Positions 32,922 to 43,842 are shown, counted from the first letter of the stretch. The stretch is DNA of 64,000 nt from Symbiodinium natans (GCA_905221605.1 CAJNDS010002487.1:78501-142500); one strand, 5' to 3'. Numbers and translations are program-made. Notes: generated from the sequence alone by a model not told the origin.

Positions 32922-32970
32922 CCAAGCCCTAAACCCTAAACCCTAAACCCTAAACCCTGAACACCCCAAA
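32922..32970 (-). repeat. CCCTAAA array
   Basis: About six units. Confidence 0.9.
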
Positions 32971-33109
32971 ACCCGAAACCCAAGCAGCCTGTAGACTGCT
33001 TGGGCGTCCGGGGGTTGGCGTGGACCTCGATGGGCCAAAGACGCAGATCCGTGGCGTTTTGGACTGCGTGCTGAATAGGGTTTAGTTTAGTGGTTTAGGG
33101 CTTGCCGAT

Positions 33110-33556
33110 CGGGTATAGAACATCCACCCCAGTTTCAAATCTTCATTGGAGTATGTTGGAGTGCTCAGCGCGCCGCTGCTTCCACAGGACTGCGAAGGAA
33201 CCCGTCTCAAAGGTTGCTTAGTTTCCCTTGCGCTACGAAATGCCATGAGTGATTTTATTTGTGAGGGTCGGTGGAAGTGGGGCACGAAGAGAACCACTGA
33301 GCGAGTAAGCTGGGCAGTGTTATGCGCAGATTTCACTGCTAAGTATGCCTTTTTTCCCGGGTTCTTCAATCTATTTCTGTCTGTTCTTGCCCGGCACCAT
33401 GTTTCAGTTGATGTCATGAGTGGAATGCGACACGCCAAGGAGCTTGGGCTTCGGTCCGCTAGGTGGTATTTCTGTCGCCCGGCAGTGCTCTTTCCCAATG
33501 CACATAACGAGTTGGTGTCTTGGTATCTCCCGACAGTTGCATTCCCTTCAAAGTAA
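33110..33556 (+). CDS. Hypothetical ORF, unrecognised
   Basis: About 140 codons open (KRTTERVSWAVLCADFTAKY, later MRHAKELGLRSARWYF). The opposite strand is also open for 165 codons, so neither is secure. No motif recognised. It precedes a second plus-strand frame at 33668-33943 (GLGFSRNRDKSAIVRVL); both might belong to one broken element. Confidence 0.25.
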
Positions 33557-34116
33557 AGTTCGAACAAAGCCCTTTGCATCTGTCACTCCATCATGGGAGG
33601 AACTTTGTGCTTCCCAAGCAGAACAGATTTGAAGACGACCTAATTCGGTAGTTCGGCTCTACGCCTCTTGGCAAGATTCCAAAGGCACGCGAGGCCAATG
33701 GATAGAGTGGGTAAAAAGTTTTGTGGTTTAGTGGAGGACTTGTGCAATGTAAGTGTATGCTTCACGGTACACTTTTCAGCGGCAACTCGGCGAATCCAAG
33801 AAATTCGGTTCATACCCTCCAAAAAATATCTAGGTTTGGGGTTCTCAAGGAACCGTGACAAGTCAGCTATAGTGCGTGTTCTGAGTGCTGGTGAACATCG
33901 CTTCTGGAAGAGGTTGCGAAAGCGAAAGGGTTTTATGAATTAGTTTGTCCATAGGCATGTTGCTTTGATACGCGGCACGGAGAGGACGACTCTTGCATGT
34001 AGGTCTGTTTCTGCGGATGATTTTGCTTTCAACGCGCTCTCACAGTGTGCTGAGGGCTCTCAACAGTTTGTGGCAGCTTCCTTTCCCTTTATTCCCAGCA
34101 GCCGAAGGGTTGGGTT

Positions 34117-34172
34117 TACCCTAAACCCTAAACCCTAAACCCTAAACCCTAAACCCTAAACCCTAAACCCTA
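34117..34172 (-). repeat. CCCTAAA array
   Basis: Eight perfect units. Confidence 0.95.
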
Positions 34173-34189
34173 TCTCTAGAGGCAGGAGG

Positions 34190-34492
34190 TCATTTGCCAC
34201 GCCGTAAGCCGGAACGGAACGGAACTTGATCATCCTTGGCTTGCTGGCTGTTGGGTTTGCACAGCTGGGTTAATAGCCCCAAAACATGCACCCGAGTGCG
34301 CTGGAGAGTTTCAAAGCAGCTCAAATGCTCCAGAACCCAAGCCATGATAACAAAGATTGCGAGCAACGCTGCTCGAAATCTTTCAAAGTCCACAAACTGA
34401 GTTCTTAAACAAGCCCTGATGAATGCACTGAAGCACATGATGTCATGCATTAGGGGCATCCCCCGTGGGCTGACCCGACGCCCTAAACCCAA
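34190..34492 (-). CDS. Hypothetical ORF, hydrophobic
   Basis: 100 codons including FRAALLAIFVIMAWVLEHLS, a possible membrane helix. Family unknown; could be fortuitous. Confidence 0.25.
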   Translation of the reverse strand: MGLGRRVSPRGMPLMHDIMCFSAFIRACLRTQFVDFERFRAALLAIFVIMAWVLEHLSCFETLQRTRVHVLGLLTQLCKPNSQQAKDDQVPFRSGLRRGK

Positions 34493-34713
34493 ATTTCAGG
34501 GGCTCTCCAAGGTCCCGCGCCACCACGGTGGGGTCGCGGCGGGACCTGTTGCCTGGCACCAGAAGCCCAAGCACAAAGCCACACGTGTATACTAAACGTG
34601 TATATTACGCATGCATACATCGGTATAAATCACTGCTCCAACAACTGATTATGAGATGCAAAAGACGATGTGGCCAAGTAGGTATCTTCTTGCGGGGGCT
34701 CATCTTCGAATGG

Positions 34714-34809
34714 TAAACCCTAAACCCTAAACCCTAAACCCAAAACCCAAAACCCAAAACCCAAAACCCTAAACCCTAAACCCTAAACCCTAACCTAAAC
34801 CCTAAACCC
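34714..34809 (-). repeat. CCCTAAA/CCCAAAA array
   Basis: Contains a block of four CCCAAAA units. Confidence 0.95.
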
Positions 34810-34824
34810 TTTTCTTAAAGAAAC

Positions 34825-34913
34825 CCAGGAACAACTGCCATCTGCATGGAATCGCAAGCCTCCAACGTCGCTGGCATCCTCGGCAGCAGGGCAAAGCAAC
34901 TCCAGAAGGGCAT
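34825..34913 (-). CDS. Candidate internal exon between telomeric arrays
   Basis: AAAAG| acceptor to TGG|GTTTCT donor. Reads DALLELLCPAAEDASDVGGL then RFHADGSCSW. It fills almost the whole 110-bp gap between arrays 34714-34809 and 34920. Family unknown. Confidence 0.35.
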
Positions 34914-34919
34914 CTTTTG

Positions 34920-35010
34920 TAGGGTTTAGGGTTTAGGGTTTAGGGTTTAGGGTTTAGGGTTTAGGGTTTAGGGCTTAGGCTTTAGGGTCTAGGCTTTAGG
35001 GATTAGGGTT
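34920..35010 (+). repeat. TTTAGGG array
   Basis: About nine perfect units then CTTAGGC variants. Confidence 0.95.
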
Positions 35011-35142
35011 TGGGGCCTTTGCTCAGAAAAGAAAGAAACGAGCTCTGAAAGTTTCACGGGAATTGGACGTAGACTTGACAACTCGATGCTTGCTTGCTTG
35101 GACAGGATAACTTGCTGGGATGGCGTGCTTCTATGAGTTCGC

Positions 35143-35252
35143 ATAAACCCTAAACCCTAAACCCTAAACCCTCAACCCTAAACCCTGAATCCTAAACCCT
35201 AAACCCTAAACCCTGAATCCTAAACCCTAAACCCTAAAAGCCTAAAACCCTA
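35143..35252 (-). repeat. CCCTAAA array with CCTGAAT variants
   Basis: The variant motif CCCTGAATCCTAAA occurs twice at a fixed spacing, a small higher-order repeat. Confidence 0.95.
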
Positions 35253-35742
35253 AGAGCCACCTCGCCACTTGGGAGCTTAGGCTCGGGGGGTTGATGAAGC
35301 ATGGCTGTGAACAAGACCTCATGGCCCTAAAAAAAAACATATTAAAAAAAAAACACATGTAACACTTGAGATGAGCTGATCAAGCCCTCTCGGGCGCAGG
35401 CACTGTCGCTCATAGGGCCTTGGGGGCCCGTCAGGCTGCTACAGGTGTTTACGGCTTTTGGGAGTTTAGGGCTTCTCGGGCTCATGCCGCCAGGGCGTTC
35501 AGATGGATGCTTATACCGATGCTGTGAAAGGTCGCAGGCTCCATCATCTCTTCTGACACTGCTTGCTGAAAGGCCCCGAAACGTCCTACCTCAAGCAAGA
35601 GCCGGCAACGTGGTGCCCTGTAAGAGTGCGAGGGTTGCTTCGAGCTTAGGTTTTGGACATCTTTGCATTGGAGAGGTTTGAGAGTTGGCGTCTTCCCGAG
35701 CAGCCAGGATCTTGGGAACCTTGGCTAGGACCCCCCCCCCCA

Positions 35743-35800
35743 CCCTAAACCCTGAGCCCTAAGCCCTAAACCCTAAACCCTTAACCCTAAACCCTAAACC
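35743..35800 (-). repeat. CCCTAAA array
   Basis: Eight units with CCCTGAG, CCCTAAG and CCCTTAA, preceded by C10. Confidence 0.9.
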
Positions 35801-35886
35801 CCCTTCACCCCCTGAAGCTCCAAACACGCCAGCATACACCGAGAAACACAAGACCACCAGCCCTACCTCCAAACATCTCATCTTGG

Positions 35887-36038
35887 CCAGGATGGGCTAC
35901 TAGGCCCTATCATCCCCATAAAAAAAACCCTATTAAGTGCCTTTTTAAGGGCGCTTCCAGGGTATAATATTAATCCCCACAATCAACCCTAGTAAGCGCC
36001 TCTTTAAGGGGTTAGAAGGGTATAATGGCCCGTCCTGG
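35887..36038. mobile_element. MITE-like element, family CCAGGAYGGGC
   Basis: CCAGGATGGGC / GGCCCGTCCTGG ends; the interior is a diverged duplication (AAGYGCCTYTTTAAGGG twice). Related to 11057-11175. Confidence 0.65.
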
Positions 36039-36090
36039 GGGGGGAATTGCGGCTTGAGCTGGGAAACCCCAGCAGCCTTCCCAAAACAGA

Positions 36091-36122
36091 AACCCTAAAC
36101 CCTAAACCCTAAACCCTAAACC
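36091..36122 (-). repeat. CCCTAAA array
   Basis: Four units. Confidence 0.9.
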
Positions 36123-36282
36123 CCCACGTCCGGAGGCCCCAGCGGGGTGAGATTCGTGCCGACGGCTGCGGCTGCTTCGCAGGCTCCTGATTTCGCATCG
36201 TGAGCCACACATACACTTGGAGTTCAACGTCCTTCAGAAGTTCTTGCCTCGGCCCCGACATCGACACTGGGGCTGACAAAGA

Positions 36283-36396
36283 ACCCCTAAACCCTAAACC
36301 CTAAACCCTAAACCCTAAACCCTAAACCCTAAACCCTAAACCCTAAACCCTAAACCCTAAACCCTAAACCCTAAACCCTAAACCCTAAACCCTAAG
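36283..36396 (-). repeat. CCCTAAA array
   Basis: Sixteen perfect units; opposed to 36475. Confidence 0.97.
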
Positions 36397-36474
36397 CCCA
36401 GCTCGGAGGCTCGACTTCCCTCGCGGCTTGCTGGGTCTGAGGGCCTTTTGCTTTGGGAGCGTTCCCCGTCACTA

Positions 36475-36598
36475 GGGTTTAGGGTTTAGGGTTTATAGGG
36501 TTTAGGGTTTAGGGTTTAGGATTTAGGGTTTAGGGTTTAGGGTTTAGGGTTTAGGGTTTAGGGTTTAGGGTTTAGGGTTTAGGGTTTAGGGTTTAGGG
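36475..36598 (+). repeat. TTTAGGG array
   Basis: About seventeen units; 78 bp from the preceding array. Confidence 0.97.
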
Positions 36599-36868
36599 TA
36601 GCTCGAAGGCTTGGGGCTTTGTTTGGCTCATGCGCGATCCTCAGCACTGCCTCTGCTGCAAGCTTTTTTATGTTAAGTCAAAGCTTAATTACTGGAAATT
36701 CAGGGGGTTTAGGGCTATAAGGGCTATGAATTAACCACGTTTTTGGGCTTTAGGATCTCAGCTCCGAGATTCTTGCAGTACCACATGGCGCATTCGGAGC
36801 TATTTCTGCTAAGCTACATTCCCGTCCTCTTGCTTCACCCACACGGGCCGCGGCCGCCGTGGGTCTAA

Positions 36869-37350
36869 AGAGCTGGCCGATCGCTTCGGCTTCTCCTCCG
36901 GCTGGAACTTGGACTCTCCGATGTCTCATTGCGTGCCGGGGCTTACGAGCAACATGCCCTATTTTTCCCCGGAGAACACCTGTATTCTCACACGGCTTCA
37001 GCTGACAGGTTGTACACAAGGATCTCGGGTTTGGGCAATGGGTTCAGTTTCGCAAATGAAGCTTTTAAAAACAAAAATAAAACATCTTTGCGAAGTGTCC
37101 CGATGCGGCGAAACATCCACGGAGGCTTCCGCTCTACCCTGAACAACCCCTCGGACACCTCCAGCTTCGCCGGCACAACCGGCACCTTTCGTCGGCCTCA
37201 GTATGGCTGCAGCTGTGTCTCTCGCTCTTTCTTGTAAATCTTTAATTCTGTCTTTTTTCTGTCTTTCTTTGTTTCTTTCTTTCTTAGGGGTCTCTCTCTC
37301 TCTCTCCCGCACGCATGGAGAGCCGCCCCCAAGGGCGCGTGATGTCCGCG
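36869..37350 (+). CDS. Hypothetical two-exon gene fragment
   Basis: An open frame (AYEQHALFFPGEHLYSHTAS, later NIHGGFRSTLNNPSDTSSF) runs to a candidate 54-nt GT-AG intron at 37234-37287. That intron is almost pure pyrimidine after GTAAAT and ends TTCTTAG. Splicing keeps frame for about 18 codons to TGA near 37343. Family unknown; the intron is the best signal. Confidence 0.3.
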
Positions 37351-37734
37351 TCCTGTTTGTGGTGGGTTCCCCCTGGTTTTCAGGGGCGTCCCACTCAATT
37401 GCCACTTCCTTGGCAGAAAAAAAAATGTCCCACTTTGGGGGTTTGGGCAGGAGGCAAAAAAATGCACTGCGGTGGTGTGGACTGGAATGCCGCACCGCAT
37501 TGTACCTCCTCCACCCAGCATTGTTACAGAAAGGTGACAGCTCCGCGCCCCCCAACAAACGAAACCCTCAACCTCAACGCAAAAACACACCCGGGACCCA
37601 CGAGGGGAGGGAGAGAAGGTGGTTGGTTTTTCCACGAAGCCTGTCAAAGAGCCCCCTGCAGAGTGGCAGTGGGGCGGCGTGTTACAGGAGTTGAGTTTCT
37701 ACGGAGATTAAATCAAATTGTGCCCTTCAAAACG

Positions 37735-37880
37735 TGCCCATCAGTACTCCTCGTAATTAATCGATTAATTAATTATTCATTGATTATCAATTACTGGTTA
37801 ATTAATTATTATTAAAAAATTAATTAATTATTCAGCAATTAATGACTAATTATTACTTGATTACAATTATTAATTAACGC
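37735..37880. repeat. AATTAATT-rich tract
   Basis: Palindromic TTAATTAA units. Confidence 0.85.
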
Positions 37881-37950
37881 TCTCTCCCGCTCTCCCGCTC
37901 TCCCGCTCTCCCGCTCTCCTGCTCTCTCGCTCTCTCGCTCTCTCACTCTC
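37881..37950. repeat. CTCTCCCG minisatellite
   Basis: GCTCTCCC x5 then GCTCTCTC units. Confidence 0.9.
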
Positions 37951-38562
37951 CGTGTCCGTGTCTGTGCGACAAGTGTGTCAACTGTGTCTTGCCAGATCGC
38001 TGCACGGAGTCTTCGCCAAGTAAATGGAAACTTGGCCTGGTGAGGGGTGTTAGGCGTGGCTTCGCCGAAGACGGCGAAAAACGATTGCACAACAAGCTAG
38101 GTCGGAGATTGGCGCTCTTTGCTGGTGTGAGTTTCTTGTTCATAGGGTTGTAGAGTCTAGATGTCGGGGGCAGGCCGTTCAAGTCTACTTGTTTTTGTCT
38201 CCAGGCGCTGCGTGCTTTACTGTTCGTTGCAGCTACGCACACCGGGAGCTTACATTTTGTGTACTATTATCTTACCTTATCGAAATATTATACATATATA
38301 CAGAGTACGTATGTAGACACAAGTGCGCAATGCAGTTACAATCCTGTGCCAAGTTTCCTGGCAATCTCCCTCGAGCAGCTGGACTTAAACAACACAGAGA
38401 GACGCTCGGCCTCTTTCCCTAACCAAAGGCCAAAGCAGCTCAATAGCATGAAGCTCCCTGAGGCACAGGCAGCGTCTCCGCACCCTTGGCGTTCTTCGGA
38501 CTTTTGCTTTTGGGGGTTACAAGGGCCTTCGGCGAAGGGGTCCTAGAGTCGACTCATTCGCC

Positions 38563-38648
38563 GTTTAGGGTTTAGGGTTTCGGGTTTAGGGTTCAGGGTT
38601 TAGGGTTTGGGGTTTAGGGTTTGGGGTTTAGGGTTTAGGGTTTACGGT
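38563..38648 (+). repeat. TTTAGGG array, variant-rich
   Basis: Alternates TTTAGGG and TTTGGGG. Confidence 0.95.
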
Positions 38649-38989
38649 TCCTGGCTCGCTTTGGAATCCACAGCCAACAGCTTTGGAAAGTCAACATGTT
38701 GGTTCGACCTTGCTCATGGGAGTCTCAAAAACGGTTAAGCTTGTCGCACTTGAGGATCTGTGTAGCCTCTCTGGTGGCTAACGGTCTGTTGGCTTTATTC
38801 CACTCTGTTTGAACAGTTTATTCAGGTTGAACTTCTTCTCAGTCATGTAGACTATGAAGGTCGTCAGACAGAAAACAAGGATCACCCCAGCCTTCCCCCG
38901 GAGAGCTTTAGTGAACTTGAAGGGCTGGAGGTCTACACAGTTCAGTGAAAGGAATGAGCAATGGTTCAGGGGTCCCAACAAACCGCCCA

Positions 38990-39090
38990 AAACCCTAAAC
39001 CCTAAACCCTAAACCCTAAACCCGAAACCCTAAACCCTAAACCCAGACCCCAAACCCGAAACCCTAAACCCCCAAACCCTAAACCCTAAA
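38990..39090 (-). repeat. CCCTAAA array
   Basis: Thirteen units with CCCGAAA and CCCCAAA variants. Confidence 0.95.
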
Positions 39091-39187
39091 GCCTTGGCTC
39101 CTCTAGCCATCCTTGCGGCTGGGAGACAGGAGCATGCAGAAGGCGAGGCAGATGCCTGGGGGCCGGCACAGGGTCCCAGAGGCCACC

Positions 39188-39374
39188 GGAAGGTTCATAA
39201 CTCATGGGTACTTAGAAGTGGTGCTACGTTTTTAGTGTTTGGGGTTTAGGGTTTAGGGTTTAGGGTTTAGGGTTTAGGGTTTAGGGTTTAGGGTTTAGGG
39301 TTTAATTACAATAAGGTTGTAACCATAGTTACCCTAGTAATAACCCTACTTAGAAGTACCCATGAACCACCAAG
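39188..39374. mobile_element. MITE-like element, family CTTGGAGGTTCATGGGTACT, with a telomeric array inside
   Basis: CATGGGTACTTAGAAGT on the left, ACTTAGAAGTACCCATGAACC on the right; the central 39239-39304 is a pure TTTAGGG array. Confidence 0.65.
39239..39304 (+). repeat. TTTAGGG array nested in MITE
   Basis: Nine perfect units, flanked by the two arms of one inverted-repeat element. Confidence 0.95.
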
Positions 39375-39659
39375 TACCTGTGCCTTGCCCGGGATCTTCA
39401 GCTTGAATCCCCTTGAAACACTAGTTGAAACCCGAGAAGCCCGACAACCAAGAAGCCGAAGCCCCGTCGATCCCAAGGCAAAGCTACCCCCGATGAGCAC
39501 CCATCTTTATGAAAATACTCAGCCCGAACAAAACAAAAGGCAACACCACATTCCTTGTGCGCCCGAGCCATAAGACACCAGAAAACAGCTGCACTCCAAA
39601 GCCTAAAATTTGAACCCCACATGCACACCATGGCTATAGCCTCCTCTTTCCAACCTTTC

Positions 39660-39774
39660 CTTACTGTTGGTTTGCAGGGAATGAGGGAATATAGGCCCCA
39701 GAGATATATATATATATATACCCTTTGAGGGATTATATAGGGTACCTCATTCCCCCATTCGCTGCCAACCAACT
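39660..39774. mobile_element. MITE-like element, family CTTACTGTTGG
   Basis: CTTACTGTTGGTTTGCAGGG at the left; the right end carries the inverse of GTTGG..GAATGGGGGAATGAGG. (TA)10 at the centre. A half copy follows at 39834-39890, ending CCAACAGCAAG. Confidence 0.7.
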
Positions 39775-40299
39775 CAAAGTTTAGGGCGTATAGGGTCTGT
39801 AGGGTTTGGGGTTTAGGAAACCTTACAGATCTCTTAGGGCCCATACAGGGGGTACCCTCATTCCCCCATTCGCTGCTGACCAACAGCAAGTCTCGCCAGG
39901 CCCCCGAGCACCCGCAGGCCCCACCGACGATGACCGCGGCGAGCGCGTCGGTGCCGAAGCCCGCGGCGGCATCTGCAGGGCTTGTGGACATTCGTGTTCC
40001 CTTCGAATTCCGCGTTTTTTGGCTTAAAGGTATCTGGGGGGCCGCCGCGCAAAAACAAAGGTGACCAGCCCCTTGAGGCACTTGTGGGGTACTTGGGATG
40101 TCCCGGGTCTCAGCCCAACCTTTTCAACAATGATCCTTGTGTCTCCAAAGGTTTTCAACTACCGGTCTCGACGCCTCCACATTTCAAAATGTCTCAACAC
40201 GTTTCGGCTTCTTCAGCAAGCTTCGGGCCCTTGGGGCGGGAGGTTTTGTACTTGGGTTCACGGGGTTTCAGGCCCAGGCAGGCTACCGTGGCCCAAGGC

Positions 40300-41340
40300 C
40301 CAGCCATACCATCAAATCAAATGAATGTAAATCATGTTTTCATCAGTGCTGAGGATACTTGCATCAATTTTGACCGCTTGTGGACATGTTGATAACATTC
40401 TGCACGTGACCACATTTGACTCCGCGCACTTGAATTTGCTGCTTCGGATCTTGTTAAATATGCCAGCATATACTTTTCGTGATCTGTCAAAACCCCAAAA
40501 CCCTAAACCCTAAACTATACTCTGTTCAAAAAATGCTACCCCGTCAAGAACCATCATGGACCCTAAGCCGGAAACGAGCCCAGCGCCTACTGAACCTGGA
40601 ACCCTGTCAAAAATTGTAATTTCAGCTGCTTCCTAGGAGTTATCATGCCCAAAAAAACCTCGCAACACATTAGAATTTCAATTGCTTCTTAGGAAGTATC
40701 GCACTGAAGAGTTAAAACTTTACTCCCAAATCCCAAAGTATTAGTACTCCCTGGCACCTTGCAGGTCTACCGCCAACTCATCCTCGGGCGTCCACCTCGA
40801 AAACCGAGAAAAACTCCGAGGGCTCTTCGTGGCTTGGGGGGGTTTACTGGGGTAGGCTTGGGGGCCCAAGAAAAAGTTCATTTTTCTTCATTTGTAATAA
40901 GGATTGTTATAGGAAACGAAGGGTACTTCAAAGAACAAGTTATGTTCAAAACTATCCCGGTTTAGGGTGGAGGCTGCGGGTGGGTGAGGCTCGGTCTTGG
41001 GGCAAGGGGAGCACAATGAACGGGGCTGCCACCTGCCTGGAAGCACATCTTTCTAGGGTCTTGGGGCCTGCGTCTTACGGGGCCTGCACTTGTAGCACTT
41101 TTCGGAGAGCTTTCCACCAAACAAGCCCCAGAAGAAAACCCACATACTCACCCAGGGTGATACTCGTCCGTAAGGCTCGCGGCAACTACTTCCGCTGGCA
41201 AGTTCCGTGTTGGGGGTTTAAGGGACACCATCGTAGATGCATGGCATGTGGAACTTAAGAACCTTACTCTTTCGACGGAAAACCACAACGCCGAGGGTGC
41301 GACTTGCCACTGCTCTTGAACATCTTGTCGCCACCTGCAC
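40300..41340. other. No supported gene
   Basis: Two copies of a short AT-rich motif (CAGCTGCTTCCTAGGAGTTAT and CAATTGCTTCTTAGGAAGTAT, 40620-40700) and scattered short open frames. Confidence 0.35.
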
Positions 41341-41344
41341 GTAA

Positions 41345-41393
41345 GCCCTAAACCCTAAACCCTAAATCCTAAACCCTATAAACCCTGAACCCT
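41345..41393 (-). repeat. CCCTAAA array
   Basis: Six units with CCTATAAAC and CCCTGAA variants. Confidence 0.9.
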
Positions 41394-41408
41394 ACATTCA
41401 GACAAGAA

Positions 41409-41464
41409 GACATACATACATACATACATACATACATACATACATACATACATACATACATACA

Positions 41465-41495
<31 letters not shown>
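41409..41495. repeat. CATA tetranucleotide microsatellite
   Basis: About 20 units, then TATATA. Confidence 0.95.
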
Positions 41496-41500
<5 letters not shown>

Positions 41501-42115
41501 TATATACATATACACATACGCACTCACGTACATGCGTACACCATGTAGACCACAAGAACATACATATAAAGTATCCGCATAAATAAACAAATACAGATAG
41601 ATATATATATGTACGTGTGAGATGGCTTGAGAATAAAGAACGAGTGGTGAGGATAGCTTTTTGCAATTTCGGGAGCCAAAACTACGAACGGAGGGCTGCA
41701 AAACGGCGGGTGCCCTGGCCAAGCAACATCGTTTCGTATCCGGTGCTGCCGAATTAAGTCAACACTGAAACGCCATTATCAATATACAAAATCTAGCAGT
41801 GCAACAAGAATATAACAATATTGTAACAGAATGAAAAATGTAAGGGGTCTGGCCTGTGCGGCTTGAAGACACTCTTCACTCAAGGGATCAAGGCACAGTC
41901 CATAGCCAGAACCCTCAAAAAAACCCTAAACCCGGAAGATCCTTAACCCCAACAGGGTGAAAGCCTGTAGTTTAGGGTTCAGGGCCTTTTAGGGTTTACG
42001 GGGTAGTGCCAGTGCCCTCAAGCCAGCACTCACCAGGCCTGTCTGATCTGCATTCGCGGCGGCCTCAGCAAGCTTCCACAAGGCTTCCTCCGGCCCTCAA
42101 GCCAGGGGCCGGTAC

Positions 42116-42177
42116 TAGGGTTCAGGGTTTAGGGTTTAGGGTTTAGGGTTCAGGGTTTAGGGTTTAGGGTTTAGGGC
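42116..42177 (+). repeat. TTTAGGG array
   Basis: Nine units, two TTCAGGG. Confidence 0.95.
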
Positions 42178-42257
42178 ATGTGCAGAGCTGCTTGGTTGCG
42201 ACTCCACCTCCCGCCGCACTAGCTGCCCTTTGCGGCACACTCATTGTGGTTTACAGT

Positions 42258-42425
42258 GTGCTCTCTCTCTCTCTCTCTCTCTCTCTAAAAAACCAGAATT
42301 TTCTTCAATTTCATATGCATATATATATATATGAGTCTTCATATACATGTATACAAATGTGTGTGTGTGTGTGTGTGTCTCTCTCTATATATATATATAC
42401 ATTACATATATATATATATATATGC
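42258..42425. repeat. Compound CT / TA / GT microsatellites
   Basis: (CT)13, (TA)6, (GT)11, (TA)6-7, (TA)10 in succession. Confidence 0.95.
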
Positions 42426-42597
42426 AACATACAGAAAGAAGTCCTTGTCACCTGATCATAAAAAGTGTAAGGAATTTCAAGCATCGCGAGATGCTGCGCC
42501 TGGCTACCAGCACTTGGTGGCCCCAAGGCTTCCCCGCTGTTAGGCCAGAGCGGAATCCGGTGAAGGTTGTCGGGATCTAGGGTTTCGGGTTCACGGT

Positions 42598-42814
42598 TTA
42601 GGGTTCAGGGAACCCAGAAACCCTTCCAAAGAAGCATGCGCCAGCCTGTTTGGGCGACCTAATCTGGGGGGCCCCGGCCTCGACAAAGACGGTTCCCTGG
42701 TCGATGAACCGCACGGCCTGGCACTGTGGAGGTGGAAAGTGCTCTCCAACATCAGACTTCTGCTCAGCACCTCCAGTAGCTTTGGGCCTCGATACCTCAA
42801 AAAAAAACCTGACC
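42598..42814 (-). CDS. Candidate terminal exon, unrecognised
   Basis: After TGTGCAG|G the frame reads VRFFFEVSRPKATGGAEQK, then CQAVRFIDQGTVFVEAGAPQ, and stops at a TGA formed with a flanking GGGTTCA heptamer variant. Composition is protein-like; family unknown. Confidence 0.35.
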
Positions 42815-43090
42815 CTGCACATGGCGAAGATGCATTCGAGCACTTCACCTCAGGGCCCTTTACAGACGACTCTGTCTCTTTCTCTGGCTTTCCCCGTGGT
42901 CGCCATGGCTTTGGGGACTGAAGCTTCGGATCTCCGCGCAAAGGGCATGTGCTTGCCCGATGGGCAGGAGGCAACTCGTTCTCGGGTCTGAACCCCAATG
43001 CTCTGAATGCGCCATTGTCTGACCGAACTGAACCCCATCAGACCATGAACACTCTGCGCAGTCCCACGCGTGGTGAGGCCAGGGAATTGT

Positions 43091-43143
43091 CCCTAAACCC
43101 TAAACCCTAAACCCTAAAGCCTAAACCCTAAACCCTAAACCCT
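43091..43143 (-). repeat. CCCTAAA array
   Basis: About seven units; ends ACCCTCAG, which forms the acceptor of the next exon candidate. Confidence 0.95.
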
Positions 43144-43146
43144 CAG

Positions 43147-43275
43147 ACAGCCGGGGTGTTCAGCACGGTGGTCGTGAGCAGAAGACCGCCGACCCGAAGG
43201 GCCTCATGGCCCAAACCTGGGAACGCCTCATGCAAGAAAACAAAGCTCAATTGGCTTCTGCTTCTGAAACGCAAG
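43147..43275 (+). CDS. Candidate internal exon bounded directly by telomeric arrays
   Basis: 129 nt. The acceptor is the CTCAG at the end of the left array. The donor is GC at the start of the right array (CAAG|GCCCTAAA). Reads REQKTADPKGLMAQTWERLM then QENKAQLASASETQ, hydrophilic and helical. Phase closes (2+126+1). Family unknown. Confidence 0.4.
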
Positions 43276-43329
43276 GCCCTAAACCCTAAACCCTATCCTA
43301 AACCCTAAACCCTAAACCCTAAACCCTAT
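43276..43329 (-). repeat. CCCTAAA array
   Basis: Seven units. Confidence 0.95.
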
Positions 43330-43350
43330 AGTGGCACCGTAGAGAGCTAC

Positions 43351-43420
43351 CCCAGGGCCTCCTTCTCGCCGCGCTGCTCTGCATAGAAGGCTGGCCTGGC
43401 TGAGATGCCAAGAGACGCCT
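43351..43420 (-). CDS. Candidate internal exon between opposed arrays
   Basis: AACAG| to CTGGG|GTAGCT; reads ASLGISARPAFYAEQRGEKE. Occupies the gap between arrays 43276-43329 and 43434-43483. Family unknown. Confidence 0.3.
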
Positions 43421-43433
43421 CTGTTGTCCGACA

Positions 43434-43483
43434 GGGTTTAGGGTCTAGAGTCTAGGGTTTAGGATTTAGGATTTAGGGTTTAG
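43434..43483 (+). repeat. TTTAGGG array, degenerate
   Basis: Includes TCTAGAG and TTTAGGA variants. Confidence 0.85.
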
Positions 43484-43842
43484 AAAAAAACCTCATGAGA
43501 AGGGGTCTCCATCTAAAAAATATCTGCCGCCGCCCTCAGAAAGGTCCCGGGTTCAGCAGCTGAGGGTTCTGAAGGGCTCAGGAATCAGGATGTTGGCGTT
43601 TGCCGGGGGGAGTGGTCCTAGCTTGGTTCAGAGGCTCAGCAGGCCCGTGCAGACCCAGTGGAGTCGTCATGCCGATCGAGTGTTCGTGTCGCGCGGAAGC
43701 TGTCTGGGGCTCCTGCGTTCTGCCGTAGACGTCCTCCACGGCCAGCGACAGTCATGTGCACTTGCTGGCTGGAGATCGCGGTTGAGGCAACAAGGCCCCT
43801 AAACCCTAAACGAACCAAGTAGGTTTCTACGGCAGAGTCTCA

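Noticed and set aside
33082-33579. 165-codon minus-strand ORF as a gene
   Set aside because: The opposite strand is equally open over the same bases and neither frame shows a known motif; only the plus frame is kept, at low confidence.
37198-37647. Arg/Glu/Lys-rich minus-strand ORFs
   Set aside because: Antisense of the CT-rich tract at 37240-37310; low complexity.
39398-40081. 227-codon minus-strand ORF
   Set aside because: It runs through two MITE-like elements and a TA run; it is not a credible protein.
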